Shown: positions 38,308 to 46,562 of the stretch, piece by piece
Layout: each line of letters begins with the position of its first letter
Position numbering within the stretch: position 1 is the stretch's first letter
NCBI RefSeq assembly: GCF_007475525.1
Contig: NZ_CP037899.1
Location: forward strand, 496,001-560,000
From: Methylacidiphilum kamchatkense Kam1
GTDB lineage: Bacteria > Verrucomicrobiota > Verrucomicrobiia > Methylacidiphilales > Methylacidiphilaceae
DNA length: 64,000 bases
Direction: 5' to 3'
Translations under genes and position numbers: made by a program
Notes under the pieces: model-generated
Databases searched by the model: none
What the model was told of the DNA's origin: nothing
Seen by the model: only the letters and a program-made list of their open reading frames with translations

Positions 38308-38360
38308 GAATTTTGTTTGTCTAACAATATAATTTCGGCTAAAACTAGAATTTTGTTTGT
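38308..38360 (+). repeat. 13-bp direct repeat, copies 40 bp apart
   Basis: GAATTTTGTTTGT occurs exactly at 38308-38320 and 38348-38360, in the divergent gap between the RND permease and the Slp lipoprotein. A spacing of 40 bp is close to four helical turns, as for a tandem regulator site. The second copy runs into the TTG start of the lipoprotein gene. Confidence 0.4.
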
Positions 38361-38899
38361 ATAAAATTATAAAAGTCTTTTTCTTACTTATTTTTAGCAG
38401 CATTGTCTGTTTCCTTTCAGGCTGCGCGCCTTTTACAAATGTCAAAATGGAACGTTTGAAAAGGCAGCCTTCTTTTATAAATCTCACTGCTCGACCTAAA
38501 AGATATAAAGGCAAAGAAGTTTTCCTTGGAGGAACGGTGGCAGCCTTTAAGAAAAGTGGCAAAAAAACCTACTTAGAGATTATAGAACTTCCATTGGATG
38601 ATAGCGGCAAACCAGCAGTCGATTTGCCATCAGAAGGTAGATTTATAGCCGAAGTTTCTCAAGAAATCGATCCTACTTTATTTTCTGTTGGAACAGTAGT
38701 TACTTTAACCGGTATTGTAGAAGGTGCTGCTCAGGGAATCATCCCTGAAGAAGGATCCTTGTTTCCTCTTATTCGCACAAAACGGATCTCTCCCTGGAAA
38801 GAACCGATGACTTATGGAAAAAATTCCACTAACTGGTATGATCAGCCAGAAGGCAATCTACATGCGTGGGGTTGGGGACCGGGAGCATACTGGTGGTAA
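38357..38899 (+). CDS. Slp-family outer-membrane lipoprotein
   Basis: 180 residues from a TTG start. The hydrophobic leader ends in the lipobox LSGC, with Cys about residue 23. The mature part follows Slp proteins: an LTARPKRYKGKEVFLGGTVA strand region, EVSQEIDPTLFSVGTVVTLT, and GIVEGAAQGIIPEE. A Trp/Tyr/Pro-rich tail closes the protein. Slp is starvation- and acid-stress-inducible in enterobacteria; the same role here is inference. Confidence 0.72.
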   Translation: MYKIIKVFFLLIFSSIVCFLSGCAPFTNVKMERLKRQPSFINLTARPKRYKGKEVFLGGTVAAFKKSGKKTYLEIIELPLDDSGKPAVDLPSEGRFIAEVSQEIDPTLFSVGTVVTLTGIVEGAAQGIIPEEGSLFPLIRTKRISPWKEPMTYGKNSTNWYDQPEGNLHAWGWGPGAYWW

Positions 38900-39025
38900 A
38901 ATTGGGTTATTGTCATTCATTGCGATTAATGCTATGTCTACAAATAAGACACGGGCGTTTTCAACATTTTAGTCGAATTTCATTTTGGTATTCCCCAGAA
39001 CTAAAAAAAAGGAGAAATAAAACCA

Positions 39026-40384
39026 ATGTTCAGTTTTGATTTTTCCCTACTGTATCCGTTGGGGCAGTTTGGCTTTGTCGCATTGGCAACAATTCTTTTC
39101 TATTTACTAAGTAGGCCAATACGGCATTTGATAGAAAAAAAACTGACAATCGATTCCTTTCAAAGACACCTTAGTTATCTTAAAGTCTTTCTTCAAAGTT
39201 TATGGCTTCCTCTTTGGATAGCTATTCTTTTTACGGTCTCCATTGTGGTGGCGATTTTCGCAACCATCTACGTAGAAGAACGCTTTTCAATCACAATTTC
39301 TTTTATTGGCCTTTTCTGGGGATTGTCTTTCGTTTGGTATTTTGCTTTCTGGTGGTTTTTGTTTCGTCTGGCTAAAACCAATCTGGAAATCGTCAAACAG
39401 AGGTTTAGCAATAGAGAACAATTTAGAAATATCTTGGCGACTCGACTTGCTCGCATGCTCTACATTGTGATTCCTGTTATTGGCATATCAGGGGTCTTTG
39501 AAATCTATCCTTTTCGTTCAGAAATTAGAGTAATCTTAAACAAGATCGTTGAAATTTTACTCATTTTTCTTTTAGCTTACTTTTTTTTTGAGTCAGTGGC
39601 TATTGGTGGGGAATTTATTATTCATAGGTGGAAAAAAGCAGAAAATGATTTTACAAAGAGAAAAGTTTATACCCAGGTCAAAGTTATTGAAAGAATTCTG
39701 TATTTTTTAATCATTCTCTTTGCCGTTTCTTCCATTTTGATGTTATTCCCAGAAGTCAGGCATATAGGGACAAGTATGCTGGCTTCAGCCGGTGTTATAG
39801 GTATTGTCGTTGGATTTGCTGCCCAACACATTTTTTCGAACATTTTTGCAGGCATTCAATTAGCGATCACCCAACCGATTAGGCTTGGGGACATTGTCGT
39901 AGTCCAGGGATATTGGGGAACCATTGAAGAAATTACTCTTACTTATGTCGTAGTCCATGTATGGGATCATCGTAGGCTCGTCCTTCCCATCAGCTACTTT
40001 ACTTCGAATTTCTTCGAGAATTGGACTCGGCATTCATCAGAAATCATGGGCACAGTGTATATTTATGTGGATTATTCCATTCCCGTCGATTCGTTACGAA
40101 AACAACTCCAAGAAATTCTTTCTTCCTGTCCTCTATGGGATCAAAAAGTCGCGACTATCCAAGTCACTCAGGCAACGGACAAAGCCATGGAAGTGCGGAT
40201 TCTTTTGAGCGCCGAAAATTCTTCAAAACTTTGGGATCTCCGTTGCTTGGTTCGAGAAAAAATGATCGCCTATCTACAACAAACTTTTCCTCAAAGCTTG
40301 CCCAAATACCGACTTGATTATGTCAACCACTGGAATCCTCAAGAGTCTATGGGAAGCTGTGAAACAACAGAGAAAAAGAAGTAA
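39026..40384 (+). CDS. Mechanosensitive channel, MscS family
   Basis: 452 residues. Five or so N-terminal membrane segments precede the conserved pore helix and upper vestibule: GIVVGFAAQHIFSNIFAGIQ, TQPIRLGDIVVVQGYWG and VLPISYFTSNFFENW. The extra N-terminal helices make it larger than the 286-residue E. coli MscS. It opens under membrane tension to release osmolytes on hypo-osmotic shock. A GGAG site precedes the ATG. Confidence 0.9.
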   Translation: MFSFDFSLLYPLGQFGFVALATILFYLLSRPIRHLIEKKLTIDSFQRHLSYLKVFLQSLWLPLWIAILFTVSIVVAIFATIYVEERFSITISFIGLFWGLSFVWYFAFWWFLFRLAKTNLEIVKQRFSNREQFRNILATRLARMLYIVIPVIGISGVFEIYPFRSEIRVILNKIVEILLIFLLAYFFFESVAIGGEFIIHRWKKAENDFTKRKVYTQVKVIERILYFLIILFAVSSILMLFPEVRHIGTSMLASAGVIGIVVGFAAQHIFSNIFAGIQLAITQPIRLGDIVVVQGYWGTIEEITLTYVVVHVWDHRRLVLPISYFTSNFFENWTRHSSEIMGTVYIYVDYSIPVDSLRKQLQEILSSCPLWDQKVATIQVTQATDKAMEVRILLSAENSSKLWDLRCLVREKMIAYLQQTFPQSLPKYRLDYVNHWNPQESMGSCETTEKKK

Positions 40385-40440
40385 AAATATCATTTTTAGT
40401 TGTTTTAGAACTGTTTTAATAGAACTAAGATAAGGCGTTT

Positions 40441-41205
40441 ATGGATAATCCGCTGTCTACTAATCCGATGCTTCCAAAGCCAAGAGCGAGGGAAGAAATT
40501 CATCAAGCGGTCATTTCGTTGATTGGAAAATTGAATCTGGCGAAAGGGTCGAAAGTACTCGATGTGCCAATGGGACCAGGAGCCTTAAGTGTTATTTTAT
40601 TTCAGAATGGATATCAGGTTTTTGGAGTGGATATCGATTTAGCACAATCTGAATCGGTCCAATCCTATGTTATCCGTAAAAAGGCTGATTTGAACAATTC
40701 GATTCCTTTTGAAGATGAATTTTTCGATCTGGTCGTTTCTTTAGAGGGAATCGAGCACCTTGAAAATCCATTTCAGTTTATTCGTGAAATTTCACGGGTG
40801 CTTCGTCAGGGAGGCTATTTCATTCTTTCCACTCCCAATATTTGCAATCTTGAAGAAAGACTTAATTACCTCCTCCGTGGAAGTTTTTATCGGTTCATTT
40901 CGCCAAATGAATTCAAAGAAAAAGGGAGTGGTTTTGACCACCAAAATCTTATGACTTGGGTCGAAATGAAACAGATTCTTGAATGGAATGGGTTAAAACC
41001 GCTTTTTCTGGAAAAAGACAAGATCAAATGGAGGCAGATCCTTTTTCTTTGGCCTTTAGGACTCCTTATTTGGCTTTATGGCAGACTGCAACCAGCAACT
41101 AGAAGAAAGAAGTATTGCATGGACGATAATGAGTCATTCCCAGTTATGTTTGGAGGGAGCAGCTTGATTAGTGTTTCTAAAAAACTCTTTATGAATGAAA
41201 TATGA
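40441..41205 (+). CDS. Class I SAM-dependent methyltransferase (first in glycan operon)
   Basis: 254 residues. SAM motif I is KVLDVPMGPGALSVIL near residue 38 with GVDID at the second strand; DLVVSLEGIEHLENP and VLRQGGYFILSTPNI are motifs II-III. It belongs to the UbiG/Methyltransf_11 type seen in O-antigen and LPS clusters. A C-terminal hydrophobic patch (ILFLWPLGLLIWLYG) may touch the membrane. It overlaps the next methyltransferase gene by 4 bp (ATGA), so the two are coupled. Confidence 0.82.
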   Translation: MDNPLSTNPMLPKPRAREEIHQAVISLIGKLNLAKGSKVLDVPMGPGALSVILFQNGYQVFGVDIDLAQSESVQSYVIRKKADLNNSIPFEDEFFDLVVSLEGIEHLENPFQFIREISRVLRQGGYFILSTPNICNLEERLNYLLRGSFYRFISPNEFKEKGSGFDHQNLMTWVEMKQILEWNGLKPLFLEKDKIKWRQILFLWPLGLLIWLYGRLQPATRRKKYCMDDNESFPVMFGGSSLISVSKKLFMNEI

Positions 41206-41948
41206 GTACCTATTCAATATACCATTCTGTAATTAGGAAAATAGAGCAGAGGATAGATCTCTCTTCAAAGAAAAAGCTTTTGGATATTGGGAGTGGCAAA
41301 GGAGAGTTAATACGATTGGTCAAAGAAAAATGGGATTTGTCGACATTTGCTTGTGATTACACGGATAAATGGATGGAAGTAAAAAATCAAAAAGTCGAGG
41401 TCGTAGATCTCAATACAGATCCCTTACCTTATTCTGATAATTCTTTTGATATCATCACTTGTACAGAGGTGGTGGAACATCTCAACAATTACCGGAAACT
41501 TCTCCAAGAAATGTACAGAGTATTAAAGCCACAAGGATTAGTAGTGATTTCTACACCAAATTTATTGAATCTCAAATCACGGATGCGTTTTTTTTCATTT
41601 GGTTTTTGGAATCTCTTTGGCCCTTTGCCATTCGATCATGTCCAAAGGGAAGATACCGATGGGCATATAAACCCGGTCCACTTTTTCTATCTTGTTCATG
41701 GCCTCCATGAAGCTGGGTTTTCCAAGATAGAAATTTCCGTAGATAAATACCAAAGGTCATCGATGATTGCTCTTTCCTTCTTTTATCTACCGATTAAATT
41801 CTTTGGAGCTATTTCTTTTTTTAAAGAACAAGCTAAATACCGGACTATTCAAAAAGAGAACCTCCCCTATGTCACTCTTGTCAATTCTCTCGACTTAATG
41901 CTTGGGCGAACGGTTATTGCTACGGGTAGGAAGCTTTATGAGAGATAA
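41202..41948 (+). CDS. Class I SAM-dependent methyltransferase (second in glycan operon)
   Basis: 248 residues. Motif I is KLLDIGSGKGELIRLV, followed by FACDYTD, DIITCTEVVEHLNNY and VLKPQGLVVISTPNLLNLKS. It is paralogous to the preceding gene in layout but only distantly similar in sequence, suggesting two different acceptor sites on one glycan or lipid. It overlaps the glycosyltransferase start by 11 bp. Confidence 0.82.
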   Translation: MSTYSIYHSVIRKIEQRIDLSSKKKLLDIGSGKGELIRLVKEKWDLSTFACDYTDKWMEVKNQKVEVVDLNTDPLPYSDNSFDIITCTEVVEHLNNYRKLLQEMYRVLKPQGLVVISTPNLLNLKSRMRFFSFGFWNLFGPLPFDHVQREDTDGHINPVHFFYLVHGLHEAGFSKIEISVDKYQRSSMIALSFFYLPIKFFGAISFFKEQAKYRTIQKENLPYVTLVNSLDLMLGRTVIATGRKLYER

Positions 41949-43140
41949 AGTAAAGATGAGCCCCTTGCGAATAGCAATCGTTACAATGGAATATGGCTAT
42001 GAGGGAGGCGCCGAGCGATTTGTATGGCAGGTCACAGAACGAATCAGCCGTCTTCCTTTTATGGAAGTAAATCTTTTTGCTGCTCGATGGAAAGAAACTA
42101 ATCCCAGGATTATTTGTCATAAAGTGCCTATTTTGAAAATCAGTCGATGCGCTACTCGGTTGTCTTTCTGTTGGAATGCGCATCAAATGGTTCAGAATGG
42201 AAAATATGACCTTGTTCATTGCCATGATTTGGTCGCTAACTGTGATGTCATTACTTTTGGAGTTCCACATTTGTTCTGGGTAAAAGAAATTCAGAAAAAA
42301 AATATGCTTTCTCCCTATAACCATTTGATTCGACGGCTTGAAAAAAAAACACTCTATTCTAAGAACCTTTCTTGGATTTTACCTAATTCTCAGCGTGCCA
42401 AAACTGCATTTGCTCAGTATTATCCCGATCTTCTCTCAAAGGTACAAGTTATAAGCCCTGGAGTGGAGTTCGATCGGTTTTGTCAGGATAAAGATAAAAC
42501 TGAACAGAGAGAGAAAATATTGAATAGATTTGGATGGCACAGGCAGCATCTTCTTGGGCTATTTGTTGGAAATAACTGGAAACTTAAAGGATTGCCTCAA
42601 ATCTGTCTTGGCATAGCGGAAGCGAAAAAAAGAGGGCTGATAATCAATCTTCTAGTCGTAGGAAAAGGGGATCATGAAGCGATGGGCTCTTTTTTGAGAT
42701 CGAAAGGAATTGCCAATCAGGTAGGTTTCATAGGCTTAGTCTCTGAGGAAATCGAAAATTTTTATAAAGCTGCGGATTTTCTTATTCTTCTTTCTCGATT
42801 TGAGAGTTTTGGGATGGTGGTCTTAGAAGCTATGGCTTCGGGCCTGCCAGTTATTTTGTCAGCTGAGATTGGAGCATGGGATGTTGCGATGGAAGGGGTC
42901 AATGCTCTGAAGATTGTCAATACAGAAGATCCACAGGAAATAGCGATGGCTTATAGCAAACTTTCTGATCCGTTGATAAGAAAAAAAATGGGTCATAGTG
43001 CTCGCGAAACAGCAAAACAGCACGATTGGCAAAAAGTTGTAGAAGCAACTCTACGTATTTATTCTTTAGTTTTAAAAGAAAAAAAACTTGTTCAGCAATC
43101 CAATTGGATCATCAGGAGCGTTGGATTGAGCATTGATTAA
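41938..43140 (+). CDS. Glycosyltransferase family 4
   Basis: About 400 residues of the GT-B fold. The N-terminal domain begins IAIVTMEYGYEGGAERFV, the nucleotide-sugar-transferase glycine-rich loop. The C-terminal domain has LFVGNNWKLKGLPQICLGI and the E-x7-E motif FESFGMVVLEAMASGLPVI. It resembles WaaG-type LPS core glucosyltransferases. It is a retaining enzyme on the cytoplasmic face; sugar donor and acceptor are unknown. The open frame extends to 41902, but the ATG at 41938 is preferred. Its 3' end overlaps the convergent HAD gene by 29 bp. Confidence 0.85.
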   Translation: MRDKVKMSPLRIAIVTMEYGYEGGAERFVWQVTERISRLPFMEVNLFAARWKETNPRIICHKVPILKISRCATRLSFCWNAHQMVQNGKYDLVHCHDLVANCDVITFGVPHLFWVKEIQKKNMLSPYNHLIRRLEKKTLYSKNLSWILPNSQRAKTAFAQYYPDLLSKVQVISPGVEFDRFCQDKDKTEQREKILNRFGWHRQHLLGLFVGNNWKLKGLPQICLGIAEAKKRGLIINLLVVGKGDHEAMGSFLRSKGIANQVGFIGLVSEEIENFYKAADFLILLSRFESFGMVVLEAMASGLPVILSAEIGAWDVAMEGVNALKIVNTEDPQEIAMAYSKLSDPLIRKKMGHSARETAKQHDWQKVVEATLRIYSLVLKEKKLVQQSNWIIRSVGLSID

Positions 43141-43918
43141 AATCAAAATTTTCTTCTAGCCTCAATAAGGCTTCGGTAATTCCTAAAGAAGCTTCTTTTT
43201 TGGCTACATATCCACCTTGCTTAATAACCTTGTCTTTTACTTCCTTCACGGCATTTGCAGGACAGGCCAGATGCGAAGCTAATTGTATTTCAAGCATGGG
43301 TAAATCATTGAAATGGTCACCGCAGGCCATGGAATTTTTAGGACTTATTCCTAGAAGCTGCTGGATCTGCTTTAAAGCCGATCCCTTATGAAAGTCTTTG
43401 TGGGCAAAGCGAAAGTAAACAAAATTACGGTGGTAAGTTAAAAAAGGCAAATTTTGCAGTTTTTGATCTATATACAAAGAGATCTGATCAGCCTCCTGGT
43501 TACTGGAAGCTTCAACTTCAATAGGCGACCACGAGGAACTATGAATTGTAGCCTTTGTATGAAGAATTAAGTAGTTGGCAAGTTCTTCAAAGAAAAACCC
43601 TATGGAATCAAATAAAATTTTATGGTAGTTTCTGCATTTGAGATTCCACTCTTGGTGAGGAAAAATCTGGAGGCCTTGGACTTTAAATATTTCTTTTTCG
43701 TAAAGAACAACCCAATCTGGTAAAAAGGGGATTTGGAGCCTGTTCAATTCTTCAAAAAGACTTTCCCAGCTTCTTCCTGTATTAATTACCCATACAAAAG
43801 TGTCCTGTTTTTTTTTCTTTTGGAGTAATTCATAAAACTCTGTGGCAATTTTTCTTTCCTCTCCAACAGAAAGGAGCGTGCCATCGAAATCGGTACAAAA
43901 AAGAAATGGAGTCCTCAC
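43112..43918 (-). CDS. HAD-superfamily phosphatase (Cof/sucrose-phosphate phosphatase-like)
   Basis: 268 residues. HAD motif I is FCTDFDGTLLS at residues ~7-17 with the nucleophilic Asp, motif II is VINTGRSWESL, and motif IV is MACGDHFNDLPML near residue 205. The C2-type cap lies between. The end ACPANAVKEVKDKV is typical of Cof-like phosphatases. Substrates are usually sugar phosphates or nucleotides. It is convergent with the glycosyltransferase and probably independent of that operon. Confidence 0.82.
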   Translation of the reverse strand: MRTPFLFCTDFDGTLLSVGEERKIATEFYELLQKKKKQDTFVWVINTGRSWESLFEELNRLQIPFLPDWVVLYEKEIFKVQGLQIFPHQEWNLKCRNYHKILFDSIGFFFEELANYLILHTKATIHSSSWSPIEVEASSNQEADQISLYIDQKLQNLPFLTYHRNFVYFRFAHKDFHKGSALKQIQQLLGISPKNSMACGDHFNDLPMLEIQLASHLACPANAVKEVKDKVIKQGGYVAKKEASLGITEALLRLEENFDFNQCSIQRS

Positions 43919-44686
43919 ACTGTCCTTTCTTTATGTGGTTGATTGTTGTTCACCCCAAGTGTCCATCCCTAATTCATAGGTATTTTTGCCAAAAAAATAG
44001 CAGAGTAGTTTGCATAGTATTTTGCTATGTTTAAAAAAAGTTTCAAAGAAATTCACTTGTTTTTAGAGTGTAAATGCCTTGAGCGGCTTGTAGATAGAAG
44101 GTAAAGAAGAGTTTTTTTAAGAAAAATAACCGCTAGAAATGGAGTAGGAAGAAAGCTTTGCTTTAGTCCAGATTTCATCCAACGTTTTTAGTTAGTAGAA
44201 CTTTTGTAGCTTTTTGTTGCTTTTGCTTTCTCATGGGCTGGTCATCTAGGTTGCTCTTGATATTGCGATGTCAATCTGCACCGACGGATACGGATAAGCT
44301 GGCAGAAACAGGAAGGCAGTGCATTCGTTAGAATTTAGATTGACATTAGCTTTACAGGAGTAAATCTAGAAAAATGATTTATTAAAAAAATCAAAAAATC
44401 TATGAAATAGATTTTAAAAAGCATTTTCTTATATAATTTTTTTTATTTTTTGTGAGTCATTTAATAACTTTTTAATAACAAATAAATTATACATATCATT
44501 TCCGTAACAATCTCTCCATATATTTGCCATAATAAATTCACATAAAGTTTCATGATTTTGTGTTATTTTTCATTAAACTTGCTGAACGATTATTCAAAAT
44601 CTTGCTTACTCTTAGTCAAATAGAGCGAATAAAAGGATTTTGGGTAGTATATTTTTAATAAAGAACTATTTAGAAAAGGTATTTAT
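43919..44686. other. Long AT-rich gene-free region
   Basis: 768 bp between the divergent HAD and exbB genes, the longest gap in the window. No ORF looks coding. The last 300 bp are extremely AT-rich, with repeated TTAATAAC-like tracts near 44459-44485. The middle (44240-44340) is of ordinary composition, which might mark a lost gene or an RNA. No cloverleaf and no convincing terminator were found. The exbB promoter must lie near its right end. Confidence 0.4.
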
Positions 44687-45328
44687 ATGATTGAGTTTTT
44701 TTTCAAGGGTGGCCCAGTGATGTGGCCGATATTAATCCTTGGACTAGTGACTTTAGCAGCGCTATTGGAAAGGGTTTTTTTCTATCTTTCCGAACAGAGC
44801 GTAAGGAATCCAAAGCTTGTGCAAAAGATCTTTGAACTGACTGAAAAGGGAAAGTACGAAGAAGCTATCGCGATAGGGGAAAAATCAAAATTTGTTGTGG
44901 CTCAAGTTCTGGTTGAAGGCTTAAGGCATAGAAATAGCATGCCAGTGGATGCAATGATAGAAGCGGCTAGTGCTCAGATAGAAAAGTATTCTCGTGGGCT
45001 TGTGATTCTTGATACGGCTGTAACCCTTGGGCCTCTTTTAGGACTGCTGGGGACGGTAACGGGGATGATGCATGCTTTTAGTATTGTTGGCACTGGAGAA
45101 ATAGCAGGTAAACAAGCGGCAATCACCGGAGGCGTAGCCGAATCTCTCATCGCGGTGAGCTTTGGTTTGGCCATTGCAATTATTGCCATTATTCCATTGA
45201 ATTTTTTCAATGCGCGCACTGAAAAAGTCAGAAGAGAAATAGAAGGCTATTGTACGCGGTTAGAAATGATACTCAAAAAGTCGCTTAAAGTGAACAATCA
45301 AAGGTTGGATATGGAAATGGTTCGATAG
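44687..45328 (+). CDS. exbB: MotA/TolQ/ExbB proton channel protein
   Basis: 213 residues with three membrane segments: ~9-29, ~105-130 and ~150-175. The cytoplasmic loop has EKGKYEEAIAIGEKS. The conserved channel region is VILDTAVTLGPLLGLLGTVT followed by GMMHAF and VAESLIAVSFGLAIAI. With ExbD it turns the proton gradient into mechanical energy for TonB. It is first in an exbB-exbD-tonB operon. Confidence 0.92.
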   Translation: MIEFFFKGGPVMWPILILGLVTLAALLERVFFYLSEQSVRNPKLVQKIFELTEKGKYEEAIAIGEKSKFVVAQVLVEGLRHRNSMPVDAMIEAASAQIEKYSRGLVILDTAVTLGPLLGLLGTVTGMMHAFSIVGTGEIAGKQAAITGGVAESLIAVSFGLAIAIIAIIPLNFFNARTEKVRREIEGYCTRLEMILKKSLKVNNQRLDMEMVR

Positions 45329-45380
45329 AAAGGGGGCAGGAGGAGCCAAAAAAAATGGCAAATTAAAGGAGTATAGCGAG

Positions 45381-45827
45381 ATGAAAATTCGTATCCAGAC
45401 TGAAAAACATCGACCTAGGTTAGAAATTATCCCTTTTATTGATGTGATGTTTTTCCTGTTAGCAACCTTTATGATCGTTTCTTTGACGATGGTCAAAAAC
45501 GAGACTATCCAGATTAAACTTCCCAAAAGCACCACGGCTGTTTCTCAACCCCCACCTGATCAGGTAACTGTTAAGGTGCTCGAAGAGGGCAATTTTCTTT
45601 TCGATAAAGAAAAAGTGCTTTCTCAAGAATTAACATCGAAGTTGAATCAGATTAAAGCTTCTAATCCAGATCCCAAAATATTCGTTACAGGAGAGCCTAA
45701 CGCTTCTTTTGAACTAGTGGTCAAGATCATTGATGAGGCTAGAAAAATTGGGATCAATAAGATAGCCATTCAGACAACCAAACCTCAACCTCAAACTCAA
45801 AAAAACGGATTAGCCAATGGAACGTAA
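45381..45827 (+). CDS. exbD: Biopolymer transport protein ExbD/TolR
   Basis: 148 residues. A short basic N-terminus (RIQTEKHRPRLEIIPFIDVM) is followed by one membrane helix whose Asp (in PFIDVMFFLLATFMIVSL) is the essential proton carrier, then a periplasmic domain with QVTVKVLEEGNFLFDKE. It starts 52 bp after exbB and overlaps tonB by 11 bp, so expression is coupled. Confidence 0.92.
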   Translation: MKIRIQTEKHRPRLEIIPFIDVMFFLLATFMIVSLTMVKNETIQIKLPKSTTAVSQPPPDQVTVKVLEEGNFLFDKEKVLSQELTSKLNQIKASNPDPKIFVTGEPNASFELVVKIIDEARKIGINKIAIQTTKPQPQTQKNGLANGT

Positions 45828-46398
45828 CGATTATATTGGATATTTCTTTTCTTTGTTGATCCATGCGACCCTTCTTTTTGTTGTAGGGTATTTTTTTATT
45901 CAAAAAGTGGAATATGGCATTACTGCTGGTGAAAGCACTGTGGATGTTGATCTTATAAATGTCCCAGAAACGCCTATTCCTCCAGAACCGGTTCCCACTC
46001 CGATTCCAGAAGAGATGGCGCAGCCTCAGGAAGCGCCCAAACCTGTGGTTCAACCTCCTCCGAAGCCAAAAGCGGTACAAAAGCCAAAGGGTATCCCTCA
46101 AGCCACTAAAACACCAGCAGGCAAAATGACGATGCCTGGATATCTTAGGAATCCAGCACCCCCCTATCCCGCAGCGGCAAAAGCCGCAGGGCATCAGGGA
46201 TTGGTCATTTTACGAGTGCATGTTTCCTCTTCTGGTTATCCGACTTCTGTAACAATTGGTAAATCTTCTGGTTATCCAGAATTAGACCAGGCAGCAGAAA
46301 ATACAGTAAAAAAATTCTGGAGATTTAAACCACCCACGATGCTTGGACTCCCTATTGATGTAGATGTAGATGTCCCTATCCGTTTCAAGATTAATTGA
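45817..46398 (+). CDS. tonB: Energy transducer TonB
   Basis: 193 residues. One membrane helix (~residues 7-29) anchors a Pro-rich periplasmic spacer (~45-105, rich in P, E, K and Q). The C-terminal TonB domain (~110-193) has PAPPYPAAAKAAGHQGLVIL, then SSSGYPTSVTIGKSSGY and AAENTVKKFWRFKP. It contacts the TonB box of outer-membrane receptors to drive uptake of iron complexes or other large ligands. No receptor is in this window. Confidence 0.93.
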   Translation: MERNDYIGYFFSLLIHATLLFVVGYFFIQKVEYGITAGESTVDVDLINVPETPIPPEPVPTPIPEEMAQPQEAPKPVVQPPPKPKAVQKPKGIPQATKTPAGKMTMPGYLRNPAPPYPAAAKAAGHQGLVILRVHVSSSGYPTSVTIGKSSGYPELDQAAENTVKKFWRFKPPTMLGLPIDVDVDVPIRFKIN

Positions 46399-46562
46399 TG
46401 GAAAGAATTCTTTTAGAATAAAAAAATCCTCTTTCTGCTTGCATTCCTTCTTACTTCCTAAAAGGCTATTTGCTTTTTTCTCTAGCAAATACAGCATTTA
46501 GGTTTTCAAAAAATTGTTTTTATGGTTGTCTTATCCGACTTTTCAACCAAAGTATCCTGTAT

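Noticed and set aside
45754-46194. 146-codon minus-strand ORF rich in Arg, Trp and Phe, opposite tonB
   Set aside because: It is the antisense reading of the Pro/Lys-rich tonB spacer; the biased composition explains its length and no domain is visible.
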